The notes under the pieces: model-generated | Databases searched by the model: none | What the model was told of the DNA's origin: nothing | The model's input: only the letters and a program-made list of their open reading frames with translations | Position numbers and translations under genes: made by a program | Shown: positions 24,327 to 33,462 of the stretch, in pieces | Layout of the letters: the number at the start of each line of letters is the position of its first letter | Numbering within the stretch: the stretch's first letter is position 1 | From: Paenibacillus dakarensis | GTDB taxonomy: Bacteria; Bacillota; Bacilli; Paenibacillales; Paenibacillaceae | DNA length: 47,573 bases | Direction: 5' to 3' | Assembly (NCBI RefSeq): GCF_001373415.1 | Contig: NZ_CDSE01000099.1 | Span: forward strand, 1 to 47,573

Positions 24327-25632
24327 CAGTAACCGTTACAAAGATCATCTAAGACATATTGATCCTGTACGTATTAACGGCAAGGTAACGCAGGTGATCG
24401 GTTTGATGGTTGAATCGGAAGGGCCTGATGCCAGTGTAGGCGAGGTGTGTTATATCTACCCAAGCAAGCAGTCCAAGCCTCTTCAGGCAGAAGTTGTAGG
24501 TTTCCGGGACAATAAGGTGCTTCTGATGCCTTTAGGTGAGCTTCATTCGATCGGCCCTGGCTGCGATGTAGTCGGAACGGGTAAGCCGCTTAGTGTACAG
24601 GTGGGATCAGAGCTGCTTGGAAAAGTGCTGGACGGGTTGGGTCAACCACTTGACGGATCTCTTATACCGGCGAGAATGCCTTACAGTTCGACGAATAATA
24701 TTCCCCAGAATCCGCTGAACAGACCGCGTGTGCTTGAGCCGATCAGCATTGGGGTACGAGCAATTGACGGACTGCTCACGATCGGTAAAGGTCAGCGCGT
24801 CGGGATATTTGCTGGATCGGGTGTGGGAAAGAGTACGCTCATGGGAATGATCGCCCGGAATACTTCTGCTGATGTAAATGTTATCGCGTTGATCGGTGAG
24901 CGGGGCAGAGAGGTTCTTGATTTTATTGAACGGGACCTGGGTCCTGAAGGGCTCAAGCGTTCAGTCGTTATTGTTGCTACATCAGATCAGCCTGCACTAA
25001 TCCGGATTAAAGGCGCCTTGATTGCTACATCAATAGCCGAGCATTTTAGAGACCGCGGGCTGAATGTGATGTTGATGATGGACTCTGTTACACGGTATGC
25101 GATGGCACAGCGAGAAGTGGGGCTGGCCGTGGGAGAACCACCAGCCATGCGGGGTTATACACCGTCAGTATTCGCAAGCCTGCCCAAGCTGCTGGAAAGA
25201 GCAGGCACTGGACCTGCGGGCTCTATTACTGCCTTTTATACGGTATTGGTAGACGGGGATGATATGAATGAACCCATTGCAGATGCCGTTCGAGGGATAT
25301 TGGATGGTCATATCGTTCTGAATCGGAGTATCGCCAATAAAGGTCATTTTCCTGCGATCGATGTGCTTGCCAGTATCAGCCGGGTGATGAAGGATATCTC
25401 GCCGGAGGAACAGATTGAAGCCGCAGATAACATCAAGCGATTGATGTCAGTCTACAAAGATTCTGAAGACCTGATTAATATCGGAGCATATCAGCCGGGA
25501 TCCAATGCGGAAATTGATGAGGCAATGGATTATATTCAGAGGATTTGGGATTTTACGAAGCAAAAGGTGAATGAAAAAACGACATTAAGCGAAGTTCAGG
25601 AGCGTTTGATATCCGAATTCTCAAGGAGATGA
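24313..25632 (+). CDS. fliI: Flagellum-specific ATP synthase FliI
   Basis: The 439-residue ATPase energises flagellar protein export. It has a beta-barrel N domain, Walker A GSGVGKST near residue 170, the F1-beta-like VIALIGERGREVLDFIERDL, Walker B LMMDSVTRYAMAQREVGLA and AMRGYTPSVFASLPKLLERA. ATG 24313 matches the conserved beginning (MKKLDSNRYKDHL); the earlier in-frame ATG at 24286 adds residues not expected in the family. It overlaps fliH by 14 bases. Confidence 0.97.
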   Translation: MKKLDSNRYKDHLRHIDPVRINGKVTQVIGLMVESEGPDASVGEVCYIYPSKQSKPLQAEVVGFRDNKVLLMPLGELHSIGPGCDVVGTGKPLSVQVGSELLGKVLDGLGQPLDGSLIPARMPYSSTNNIPQNPLNRPRVLEPISIGVRAIDGLLTIGKGQRVGIFAGSGVGKSTLMGMIARNTSADVNVIALIGERGREVLDFIERDLGPEGLKRSVVIVATSDQPALIRIKGALIATSIAEHFRDRGLNVMLMMDSVTRYAMAQREVGLAVGEPPAMRGYTPSVFASLPKLLERAGTGPAGSITAFYTVLVDGDDMNEPIADAVRGILDGHIVLNRSIANKGHFPAIDVLASISRVMKDISPEEQIEAADNIKRLMSVYKDSEDLINIGAYQPGSNAEIDEAMDYIQRIWDFTKQKVNEKTTLSEVQERLISEFSRR

Positions 25633-25642
25633 CCACTGAAAG

Positions 25643-26086
25643 ATGAAATTTCACTACGCATTTCAAAAAATTGTGGATTTAAAAGGTAACGAAAAGACAC
25701 AAGCAGAGTGGATGCTGTCATCCGCGCTAGGCAAACTTCAGGCTGAGGAAAAAAGTCTGAGTGAACTTTTTGAAATGCGTGAACAGATGTACGAGGCTCA
25801 ACAAAATGCGGCAGAACGTTGTGCGCCGGTCCTTGAAATTCGGAACATACAGACATATATCGAATATCTAGAATCCTGTATCGCAAAAAAACGTGATGAT
25901 ATCAAGCTGGCTCATATTAACGTCAATGATAAAAAACAGCAGTTGAACGAAAAGATGCTGGATGAAAAGGTTTGGCTTAAAGCGAGGGATAAATCGAAAG
26001 AAAAGTTCCAGCATGAAAGTCTCCTAAGGGAACAAAACGAGCTGGACGAAATGGCAACGGTTCGTTTTGCCATGAACGCCCATTAA
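25643..26086 (+). CDS. fliJ: Flagellar export chaperone FliJ
   Basis: The 147-residue protein is almost wholly helical, with coiled-coil character and the FliJ beginning MKFHYAFQKIVDLKGNEKTQ. The C-terminal half contains EKFQHESLLREQNELDEMAT. It sits in the FliI ring and promotes substrate-chaperone release. It follows fliI by 10 bases; AAGGAG is a little far (14 bases) from the ATG. Confidence 0.92.
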   Translation: MKFHYAFQKIVDLKGNEKTQAEWMLSSALGKLQAEEKSLSELFEMREQMYEAQQNAAERCAPVLEIRNIQTYIEYLESCIAKKRDDIKLAHINVNDKKQQLNEKMLDEKVWLKARDKSKEKFQHESLLREQNELDEMATVRFAMNAH

Positions 26087-26129
26087 GCTCTGATCTGCCA
26101 CAAGGTTGCCCGCAAAGGAGGAATGGAAA

Positions 26130-27056
26130 GTGGCACGAAATGATATGCCGATAGATCAAGAGGAATCAAGTGGGGGGGTTGAAAGGATTCTGCTCTTCCT
26201 GATCCCGATTATTTTTACCATAGTATTAGTGGGTGTATTGTTAACCCTGTTCAACATCAATGTTCGTAACGGAGTACTTGATATAGCTAACAAAATCCCT
26301 ATTGTTAAGAATTGGGTGCCTGATGCGGAGCTTTCGCCCGAACAGGAAAAGCTGAAAGAAGTTAAAAAGCAGGAGGAAAGCTCTGAAGCAACGATAAAGG
26401 AGCTCAAAAAGCAATTAGCGGAGAAGGAAAAGTCGCTTACAGAATTGATAGCGGAGAAGACAGCCCAAGATGAGAAAGTGATGGAGCTCCAGACACAGGT
26501 TAAGGACATGAAAAACCAAGCTGCCGCCCCCAAGGAGCCCGAAGAAGATCCTTACGCGAAACAGATTAAGGACTTGGCCAAGCTGTATGGCGATATGAGT
26601 CCAAGCAAAGCAGCACCCATTATGCAAAATCTTGCGCTAGAAGAAATGGTGTTAATGTTCAGCGAGATGAAGAGCGCAAAGCGAATTGCCATTTTGGAAA
26701 AAATGGACCCGAAAACGGCAGCTGATGCTACGATGATGCTGAAAGATGCAGTGCCGTCAGATGATCTGGTTGTCTCAGCACTGCAGGCCAGGTTGAAGAA
26801 AAATGAGAGCAGTAAAACAGCCGTGAAAACGACGGATAACCTGGATAAAAACCAGTTAAGTCAAACTTTCTCACAGATGACGCCTGCGAGCGCAGCTGAG
26901 CTGCTCTTGCAAACCTATAAAATCAGTCAGGCCAAGACCATTACCATACTGAATACGGTTGATGATGGGACCCGGGCTCGAATATTAAATGCGATGTCTA
27001 CGGAAGACCCAGAGCTGACAGCTAAAATTCTCAACAGACTAATGGGTTCGAAGTAG
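26130..27056 (+). CDS. MotE/YlxF-type protein with MgtE-N-like domain
   Basis: The 308-residue protein has one N-terminal membrane segment (about 23-45, ILLFLIPIIFTIVLVGVLLT), a coiled coil of Lys/Glu-rich heptads (about 75-140) and a C-terminal MgtE intracellular-N-like repeat region with PSKAAPIMQNLALEEMVLMF and AKRIAILEKMDPKTAADATM, then a second copy-like segment near the end. This is the layout of YlxF in B. subtilis and of MotE, a MotB-associated periplasmic-side protein in other bacteria. GTG 26130 has AAAGGAGG at ideal distance; the upstream TTG 26106 would place the ribosome binding site inside the gene. It lies between fliJ and fliK, as in B. subtilis. Confidence 0.85.
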   Translation: MARNDMPIDQEESSGGVERILLFLIPIIFTIVLVGVLLTLFNINVRNGVLDIANKIPIVKNWVPDAELSPEQEKLKEVKKQEESSEATIKELKKQLAEKEKSLTELIAEKTAQDEKVMELQTQVKDMKNQAAAPKEPEEDPYAKQIKDLAKLYGDMSPSKAAPIMQNLALEEMVLMFSEMKSAKRIAILEKMDPKTAADATMMLKDAVPSDDLVVSALQARLKKNESSKTAVKTTDNLDKNQLSQTFSQMTPASAAELLLQTYKISQAKTITILNTVDDGTRARILNAMSTEDPELTAKILNRLMGSK

Positions 27057-27100
27057 CGATTCAGCAGGACTTCGCTTCATTGAAAGGAGGTGAGAATACA

Positions 27101-28540
27101 ATGACGTTAATATTTCAAGGTCTTACTTCAGGTGTTAATGGAGCCGTATCGCCGGATAAGAGTGCTAACAACGGCGGAACAAGCACGGGTGAGGTTTTTG
27201 GACAAGTGCTGGGTCAGCAAATGTCGAATGCTGCTGCTCCTTCTGTAAAGGATACAGCTGCGCTCATGTTGGATATGTCTTCGGCTTCTATGTTCAAGGG
27301 CTTATCTGTTCCATCATTAAGTGGTGAAGCTGTAGAAACTACGGAAACAGCTGTGACCGAAGGAAGTCCCGGACAAGATAACTTCCTGGGCTTAAGTGAT
27401 CTGATTCTTTCATTATTGAAAGATCTAGAGAAACTGGAAGAAGCTTTAGAGGAAGATCCATCATTATTACAACAGCTTCAGAACTGGTTGCAGCAGGCAG
27501 CATCCATACTTAATGGAGCACAAGTTCAAGGAGAGGGTCAACAATCCGGACAGGTTCCAGATCCTCAAGGTGAAATGCAGATCATTTCGCCACTTGCTGC
27601 GCATTCCGAAACCATTCGTTTTGCCGTACTTGATGCGATTACCCAGTTGAACAGTCTGCTGAAAAATAACGGTATGAGTGAACAAGCAAAGCCTCAGCTT
27701 ATGCAGCTGGCCCAATCCTTTTCTTCATTATTAACAGGGAAAGGAGATGAAACCAGCAAACAGGAAGCTCATAACCGCGTTCAAGCTATCCCGACCGTAA
27801 ACAACAAGGTTAGCATAGAAACGCTGTTAAGCACGGATAAAGCTGAACTTCCGGTTCGTGTGAAACCTGCAGTGCGTCTTGAGCCAATGACGGAAGGCAA
27901 AGTGAATTTGTCCGGCAATGGGTTGGATGGATCAGCGAGTGAAGAAGCAGGAGCCAGCGGTGAGATCACATCCGGGCAGCACACAATGACAGCAGGTCAA
28001 CTTGTACTCCGGTCAGGTACTAACACTCCGGTCCAACCGGTGGCTCAACCGGTGCCTGTGGAGCAGTTCGCAAAAGAAATGACAAACCTGGTGGTAAACA
28101 AATTGGAGTTCGTTAAGCTGCAAGGTTTTACAGAAGCGAGAATATCACTAAATCCTGAGCATTTGGGTCAGGTCGATATTAAAATCACCATGCAGAACGG
28201 CCATCTGGTAGCCCAGTTTATGACTCGCAATTCAGATGCAAAAGAGCTAATCGATCAACAGATGTCACAGCTTCGTTCCGCACTTCAGGGACAGGGACTG
28301 CAAGTTGAGAAGCTCGAAGTCACCCAGAGCAGTCAAACGTCTTCATCCCAGCTATATCAAGATGGAAGACAACCCGGTTCAGGTCAGCAGAATCCGAATC
28401 GACGTTCCAGAGAAAGAGATGCTCAATCAGACGATGCGATTGCAGCAGCAGCTATAACCGAAGAATGGAATGAATGGCTGGCAGAGCGAGAAGAGGCAGA
28501 AACACAGGTACACAGCGGTTCATTCACAGCAACCGTTTAG
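27101..28540 (+). CDS. fliK: Flagellar hook-length control protein FliK
   Basis: The 479-residue protein has a long variable region and a C-terminal Flg_hook domain (about 345-425) with EARISLNPEHLGQVDIKITM and LIDQQMSQLRSALQGQGLQV. FliK measures the hook and triggers the switch of FlhB from hook to filament export. ATG 27101 follows AAAGGAGGTGAG. The C-terminal tail after the domain is polar and Gln/Arg/Glu-rich, which may be the FlhB-contacting end. Confidence 0.93.
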   Translation: MTLIFQGLTSGVNGAVSPDKSANNGGTSTGEVFGQVLGQQMSNAAAPSVKDTAALMLDMSSASMFKGLSVPSLSGEAVETTETAVTEGSPGQDNFLGLSDLILSLLKDLEKLEEALEEDPSLLQQLQNWLQQAASILNGAQVQGEGQQSGQVPDPQGEMQIISPLAAHSETIRFAVLDAITQLNSLLKNNGMSEQAKPQLMQLAQSFSSLLTGKGDETSKQEAHNRVQAIPTVNNKVSIETLLSTDKAELPVRVKPAVRLEPMTEGKVNLSGNGLDGSASEEAGASGEITSGQHTMTAGQLVLRSGTNTPVQPVAQPVPVEQFAKEMTNLVVNKLEFVKLQGFTEARISLNPEHLGQVDIKITMQNGHLVAQFMTRNSDAKELIDQQMSQLRSALQGQGLQVEKLEVTQSSQTSSSQLYQDGRQPGSGQQNPNRRSRERDAQSDDAIAAAAITEEWNEWLAEREEAETQVHSGSFTATV

Positions 28541-28560
28541 GTGAAGGAGGTGAGAGATAA

Positions 28561-29127
28561 GTGGGTACACCATTTGTCAGTAATAATGTCTGGCCGAATT
28601 ATGCCAAAGGTAACGTGGCTAAAGCCAGCGCAACCAACGGACAGGAACTTGGAAAGGACCAGTTTCTAAGTATTTTGATTACGCAGCTTCGTAATCAGGA
28701 TCCGCTTCAACCGATGCAGGATAAAGAGTTTATCGCCCAGATGGCGCAGTTCACATCTCTGGAGCAGCTGATGAATATTTCTTCTCAGATTACGGATATG
28801 AGACAGTCGCTTGGAACAGCATCGAGTTTAATCGGAAAGAAGGTAAGCTGGCTTGAGTTCGCTCAGGGTAGTAACAGTGAAACTGTTATAAAAAGCGGTG
28901 TTGTTGATTCCGTTCTCATTCGGGATGGAATACATTTTGCCAAGGTTGGTAAAGACGAAATTGCACTGGATTACATTGTTCAGATTGAGAATCTTGTGCC
29001 AGAAACGAATAACCCGGATCCCGGTGGGCCTGTAGAACCGGAAGCTCCTTCAGAGAATCCGGATAATCCAGCTGAACAGGGCGATTCTCCACAGGAAAGT
29101 GGTACGGATAACGGGGGTGAGGCATGA
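28561..29127 (+). CDS. flgD: Flagellar hook capping protein FlgD
   Basis: The 188-residue protein begins (GTG 28561, after GAAGGAGGTGAG) with the conserved GKDQFLSILITQLRNQDPLQ and PMQDKEFIAQMAQFTSLEQL that define FlgD. A small beta domain follows. The last ~45 residues form an acidic, Pro/Glu/Asn/Ser-rich tail (from about VPETNNPDPGG), probably disordered; this makes it longer than B. subtilis FlgD (about 140 residues as I recall). FlgD caps the growing hook. Its stop overlaps the next start as ATGA. Confidence 0.95.
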   Translation: MGTPFVSNNVWPNYAKGNVAKASATNGQELGKDQFLSILITQLRNQDPLQPMQDKEFIAQMAQFTSLEQLMNISSQITDMRQSLGTASSLIGKKVSWLEFAQGSNSETVIKSGVVDSVLIRDGIHFAKVGKDEIALDYIVQIENLVPETNNPDPGGPVEPEAPSENPDNPAEQGDSPQESGTDNGGEA

Positions 29128-29516
29128 TGAGTAATCCGATTACGATTGGTCAGCTGTACCCCGGCAAGATGCAGCCAGCCGTAGTGCAGCGAGATCGTCA
29201 TAACGCAGCTAACTCAAAGTTACACCCGTCAGGTACGTTTAAAGAGCTTTTGGATGAGAAGCTTCTGAAGTTCAGCAATCATGCAGCGAAACGGTTAGAA
29301 CAGCGAGGGATTGAGCTTAAGGGAGATCAGCTTGCACAAATTCATTCAGCCATTGAGAAGGCGGCAGCCAAGGGAAGCAAAGAATCGCTGATCTTAATGA
29401 ACGATATGGCACTGATTGTTAATATACCTAACCGTACTGTTGTAACCGCGATGGATAATCAATCCATGAAAGATAATGTATTTACCCAAATCGACAGTGC
29501 AGTCATCATCTCATAA
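29124..29516 (+). CDS. Flagellar operon protein, TIGR02530 family
   Basis: This 130-residue protein contains the family's helical core FKELLDEKLLKFSNHAAKRL followed by EQRGIELKGDQLAQIHSAIE and a beta-strand end with LILMNDMALIVNIPNRTVVT. Members sit between flgD and the hook gene in Bacillota and related phyla. The molecular role is not established in my knowledge. ATG 29124 overlaps the flgD stop; ATG 29127 immediately after is equally possible. Confidence 0.85.
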   Translation: MMSNPITIGQLYPGKMQPAVVQRDRHNAANSKLHPSGTFKELLDEKLLKFSNHAAKRLEQRGIELKGDQLAQIHSAIEKAAAKGSKESLILMNDMALIVNIPNRTVVTAMDNQSMKDNVFTQIDSAVIIS

Positions 29517-29591
29517 TTACTGGTTGGCCCGAAAAGGAGACCAGACGGCCGCCGATCGACTGACGCGGCTCAAATATAAGGAGGAATTTCA

Positions 29592-30407
29592 ATGTTAAGA
29601 TCCATGTATTCGGGTGTATCCGGTATGAAAGGCTTTCAAACCAAACTGGATGTAATCGGAAATAACATTGCTAACGTAAACACGGTAGGCTTCAAGGCTA
29701 GCCGGGTGATGTTTAAAGATATTTTAAGTCAGACCGTATCCGGTGTGACAGCTCCTACGGATACTCAGGGCGGGGTTAATGCGAAGCAAATTGGTCTTGG
29801 TACAACAGTAGGTTCTATTGATACGATTCATACGCCGGGTAGTGCTCAGACAACTAATGTTCCTACGGATTTGCGTATAGATGGTGATGGATTCTTTATG
29901 GTCAAGATGTCTGATGAACAGGAAACTCCTTTTCTGACAAGAGCAGGGGATTTTCATATTGACGGGAACCGTAACCTGGTTACTTCAGACGGCTTGTTTG
30001 TTCTGGATTCTGAGGGTGCGATTATTACTCTCGGAGATGAAGTGACCGGTTTCTCGATCGCTCAGGACGGCACCATCGTAACTCAGGGCGGAGATGAAGG
30101 AGAAGGCGTTAAAATCGGTATTGCTAAAGTGATCAATCCTGAAGGTCTTGAAAAGATGGGGGGCAACCTGTATCGGGTCACTGCAAATGCGCTCGGCGGC
30201 GATGAAACCGAGGTGGTACCACTCGGAGCTAATAGCGTTGAGGATGGTACCGGCGCAATTATCGCGGGACAGCTTGAGATGTCAAACGTCGATTTGACAG
30301 GTGAGTTTACGGAAATGATCGTTGCCCAGCGCGGTTTCCAGGCGAACTCCCGAATCATTACAACCTCTGACGAAGTTCTTCAGGAAGTCGTTAACCTGAA
30401 ACGCTAA
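29592..30407 (+). CDS. flgE: Flagellar hook protein FlgE (FlgE/FlgG family)
   Basis: The 271-residue protein starts MLRSMYSGVSGMKGFQTKLD and contains VIGNNIANVNTVGFKASRVM, the axial-protein N-terminal motif, and ends with VDLTGEFTEMIVAQRGFQAN and RIITTSDEVLQEVVNL. In B. subtilis the protein at this place, similar in size and formerly named FlgG, is the hook protein FlgE. ATG 29592 follows AAGGAGG. By size it could also be called a rod-type FlgG; position in the operon after flgD favours the hook. Confidence 0.93.
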   Translation: MLRSMYSGVSGMKGFQTKLDVIGNNIANVNTVGFKASRVMFKDILSQTVSGVTAPTDTQGGVNAKQIGLGTTVGSIDTIHTPGSAQTTNVPTDLRIDGDGFFMVKMSDEQETPFLTRAGDFHIDGNRNLVTSDGLFVLDSEGAIITLGDEVTGFSIAQDGTIVTQGGDEGEGVKIGIAKVINPEGLEKMGGNLYRVTANALGGDETEVVPLGANSVEDGTGAIIAGQLEMSNVDLTGEFTEMIVAQRGFQANSRIITTSDEVLQEVVNLKR

Positions 30408-30419
30408 TAGATGGGAATA

Positions 30420-30439
30420 GGGGAGGCTTTGTCCTCCCC
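30420..30439 (+). other. Intercistronic hairpin after flgE
   Basis: GGGGAGG (30420-30426) pairs with CCTCCCC (30433-30439) around a six-base loop. No T run follows, so it is unlikely to terminate; it may stabilise the upstream hook-gene mRNA. Confidence 0.45.
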
Positions 30440-30464
30440 CAATGTATGTTGAAGGAGGCTGCTT

Positions 30465-30689
30465 ATGATTTCGGTCACGAGATTAAACGGCACGCAATTT
30501 TGGCTGAACGCGTTATTAATTGAAATGGTAGAGGAAACACCTGATACCTATGTGACATTAACGACAGGTAAAAGACTGATTGTTTTGGAAAAGGCAGCAG
30601 ATATTATCGCATCAATCAAAGCGTATCATGGTGAGGTTGGCGTACATCAAGCGACTATTAAAGTGCAACAAATGGAGGAACCTTCATGA
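30465..30689 (+). CDS. FlbD/SwrD-family flagellar protein
   Basis: The 74-residue protein has the FlbD-family pattern MISVTRLNGTQFWLNALLIE, then VEETPDTYVTLTTGKRLIVL and a helical KAADIIASI. B. subtilis SwrD, at the same operon position, increases flagellar power for swarming by raising stator levels; this equivalence is by family and position. ATG 30465 follows GAAGGAGG. The stop overlaps the fliL start. Confidence 0.9.
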   Translation: MISVTRLNGTQFWLNALLIEMVEETPDTYVTLTTGKRLIVLEKAADIIASIKAYHGEVGVHQATIKVQQMEEPS

Positions 30690-31138
30690 AAAAGATGCTT
30701 CCCTGGCTCATTACAATACTGCTTTCAATTACGTTAATCGTATTAGCGGTATTCTTATTGTCCAATAAATTTCTTGGCAATGACAAGACGAATATATCTG
30801 CTGCACCTGTATCATTGTCAGCTGATCAGATCGTTGAAATGACCTCTGAAATCAGTGATGTAATCACCAATCTTTCAGACCCTGACTTTATTGCCAAGAT
30901 GAGCTTCTCATTTCAATTGAATGACAAGAAGGCAAAAGAGGATTTTGACAAGATCAAAGAAATTAAGGTTAAACCGATTATCATTAAGGCGCTGGTCGAC
31001 ACCAAACCAGAAAGCTTCAAAGATTCCAAGAGTACCGAACAATTTACTTCGAAACTGTTAGAACAGATTAACAAAGCATTGCCCAGCGGCAAGGTCGAAC
31101 AGATTGAAATTACGAATAAGATTGTTCAACCTTTATAG
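30686..31138 (+). CDS. fliL: Flagellar basal-body protein FliL
   Basis: The 150-residue protein has a single N-terminal membrane anchor (LPWLITILLSITLIVLAVFL) and a conserved extracytoplasmic domain with KPIIIKALVDTKPESFKDSK and LLEQINKALPSGKVEQIEIT. FliL surrounds the stator units and supports torque. It overlaps flbD by 4 bases (ATGA) and precedes fliM. Confidence 0.94.
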   Translation: MKKMLPWLITILLSITLIVLAVFLLSNKFLGNDKTNISAAPVSLSADQIVEMTSEISDVITNLSDPDFIAKMSFSFQLNDKKAKEDFDKIKEIKVKPIIIKALVDTKPESFKDSKSTEQFTSKLLEQINKALPSGKVEQIEITNKIVQPL

Positions 31139-31170
31139 AGGAAACCTGGATTACGTAAGGGGGTGAGATG

Positions 31171-32169
31171 ATGGTTGATGTATTATCACAAAATGAGATA
31201 GATGCCCTGCTGGCCGCTCTCTCTTCCGGCGAGATGGATGCAGAAGAACTCAAAAAAGAAGAAACCCAGAAAAGAATCCGCTCCTATGACTTTAAGAGAG
31301 CGGTCCGTTTTTCCAAGGATCATATCCGCAGCTTAACTCGTATCCATGAAAATTTTGCTCGTTATTTAACGACTTATTTCTCAGCTCAGCTGCGTACTTT
31401 TGTGCAAATCAATGTTGTCCAGGTAGAGCAGCTTCCTTACGATGAATTTATTCGATCTATCCCCAAAATGACTGTCCTTAATATCTTTGAAGCAGAACCG
31501 CTTGTGGGACGCATGGTGCTTGAAGTTCATCCGAACATCGCCTATGCCATGCTGGATCGATTGCTAGGCGGGACAGGGAACGCTCCGTCAAAGATCAATG
31601 CAATGACAGAAATTGAAACCATCATTATGGAACGGATCTTCAGTCGAGCTTTTGAAAGCCTGCAGGAGGCTTGGAAAACAGTCCTGGATATTTCTCCTCG
31701 TCTTGAGGCTTTGGAGACTAATCCGCAATTTATGCAAATTGTATCACCGAACGAAACGATTGCTCTTATATCACTTAGCACTAAGATCGGCGATACGACC
31801 GGCATGATAAATCTGTGTATCCCTCATGTGGTTCTGGAGCCCATCATGTCGAAGCTATCAGCACATCAGTGGTTTACTTCAGAGAAGAAGACTCGGGTAC
31901 CGGAAGAAGTTGAAGCTCTAAAGCAGCGGGTAAGCAAAGCGAAGCTGCCTATCATTGCTGAGCTCGGAGAGTCTAAGCTTACCATATCAGAGTTTCTGGG
32001 CTTGAATGTGGGAGATGTAATATCCCTGAATAAACCCGTTCATGATGGCCTGTCTATTAAAGTAGGCGATAAACTGAAATATATCGGCAGTCCAGGAACA
32101 ATGAAGGATCGGATTGCGGTGCAAATCGATGAAATCGTCAGCGAAGGAGCTGAAGAAATTGACGAGTAA
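31171..32169 (+). CDS. fliM: Flagellar motor switch protein FliM
   Basis: The 332-residue C-ring protein begins MVDVLSQNEIDALLAAL, the CheY-P-binding peptide. A CheC-like middle domain (about 45-230; YDFKRAVRFSKDHIRSLTRI) is followed by a C-terminal SpoA/FliN-like domain (about 255-325). ATG 31171 is better spaced from GGGGGTGAG than ATG 31168. The end overlaps fliY by 11 bases. Confidence 0.96.
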   Translation: MVDVLSQNEIDALLAALSSGEMDAEELKKEETQKRIRSYDFKRAVRFSKDHIRSLTRIHENFARYLTTYFSAQLRTFVQINVVQVEQLPYDEFIRSIPKMTVLNIFEAEPLVGRMVLEVHPNIAYAMLDRLLGGTGNAPSKINAMTEIETIIMERIFSRAFESLQEAWKTVLDISPRLEALETNPQFMQIVSPNETIALISLSTKIGDTTGMINLCIPHVVLEPIMSKLSAHQWFTSEKKTRVPEEVEALKQRVSKAKLPIIAELGESKLTISEFLGLNVGDVISLNKPVHDGLSIKVGDKLKYIGSPGTMKDRIAVQIDEIVSEGAEEIDE

Positions 32170-33436
32170 AGATTATTTATCCCAAGAAGAAATTGATGCC
32201 CTATTAAAACAGACTGAAATGGCATCAGCTCCCTCTTCTTCGGTAGCAAACGTTGATGACGTATTGACACCGCTGGAGCAGGATGCATTAGGTGAGATCG
32301 GTAATATCACATTTGGCAGTGCGGCAACAGCTCTTTCAACACTGCTCGGTAAAAAAGTGGATATTACAACACCGAAAGTATCTATTATATCCAGAAGCCA
32401 GTTTGAAGAGGAATTCCCTAAGCCGCATGTAGCCGTTCATGTAACCTATGTTGACGGATTTGAAGGCATCAATTCTCTCGTTATCAGGACGCGGGATGCT
32501 CAGGTTATTGCGGATTTAATGCTTGGAGGAGAAGGGAATCCCCAGGATGAAGAGCTTAACGAAATTCATATAAGTGCAGTCCAGGAAGCTATGAATCAAA
32601 TGATGGGCTCATCCGCAACAAGCATGTCTACGATCTTTAACCGATTCGTAAATATCTCTCCTCCGGGAATTGATATTTTGAACATGTCCAGCGGTGATGG
32701 AGTCAATAATCTGCCTGGTGAAGAAACGCTGATTAAAATATCATTCAGACTTATTATTGGAGACTTGATCGACTCATTCATCATGCAGCTTCTGCCGATT
32801 GGGTTCGCTAAGGATATGGTCAACACCCTGATTAATGGAACAGATGAATCAGCTGAAATACCGGAAGCAGAAGCTTTTGAAGAGAGACCTGCAGCAGAAG
32901 AAACACATGAGCAGATGCATCAACCACAGCCACAGGAGCAAATTCCTATGCAGCACCAAATGCCGCCACAGCAGGGCTATCCTCAGGATCAGGGTTATGG
33001 ATATAACCAGGGTATGATGGGAGGCGCGGTACCTCCGCAAATGCCTTACATGCAGCCTCAGATGCCTTATCAACAGCCGGCTCCTCAGCAATATGGTGGA
33101 ATATCAAATCGTAATGTTAATGTACAGCCAGTGCAGTTCGCAAATCTGCAAAATGCACCGTACGCTCAGGTAGAGGAAAACAATCTCAACTTACTGATGG
33201 ACATTCCCCTTAAAGTCACCGTAGAATTAGGAAGGACCCAGAAGCAAATTAAGGATATACTGGAAATGTCTCAGGGCTCGATTATTGAGCTGGACAAGCT
33301 GGCTGGCGAACCTGTAGATATTCTTGTGAACCACAAGCTTATCGCCAAAGGGGAAGTTGTTGTTATTGACGAAAACTTCGGCGTGCGCGTTACGGATATC
33401 GTAAGTCAATGGGACCGAATACAAAAATTACAATAG
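32159..33436 (+). CDS. fliY: Flagellar motor switch phosphatase FliY
   Basis: The 425-residue protein has an N-terminal peptide LSQEEIDALLKQ like that of FliM, a CheC-type CheY-P phosphatase domain with both active pairs intact (Glu46/Asn49 in LGEIGNITFG; Glu143/Asn146 in QEAMNQMMGS), a long Pro/Gln/Met-rich linker (about 235-320) and a C-terminal FliN domain (PLKVTVELGRTQKQIKDILE). It removes phosphate from CheY at the motor. TTG 32159 follows AAGGAG and the protein then begins MTSKDYLSQ; the in-frame upstream ATG at 32114 lies inside fliM. Confidence 0.94.
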   Translation: MTSKDYLSQEEIDALLKQTEMASAPSSSVANVDDVLTPLEQDALGEIGNITFGSAATALSTLLGKKVDITTPKVSIISRSQFEEEFPKPHVAVHVTYVDGFEGINSLVIRTRDAQVIADLMLGGEGNPQDEELNEIHISAVQEAMNQMMGSSATSMSTIFNRFVNISPPGIDILNMSSGDGVNNLPGEETLIKISFRLIIGDLIDSFIMQLLPIGFAKDMVNTLINGTDESAEIPEAEAFEERPAAEETHEQMHQPQPQEQIPMQHQMPPQQGYPQDQGYGYNQGMMGGAVPPQMPYMQPQMPYQQPAPQQYGGISNRNVNVQPVQFANLQNAPYAQVEENNLNLLMDIPLKVTVELGRTQKQIKDILEMSQGSIIELDKLAGEPVDILVNHKLIAKGEVVVIDENFGVRVTDIVSQWDRIQKLQ

Positions 33437-33462
33437 CACACATTTAGGGAGGATTTTTATCA

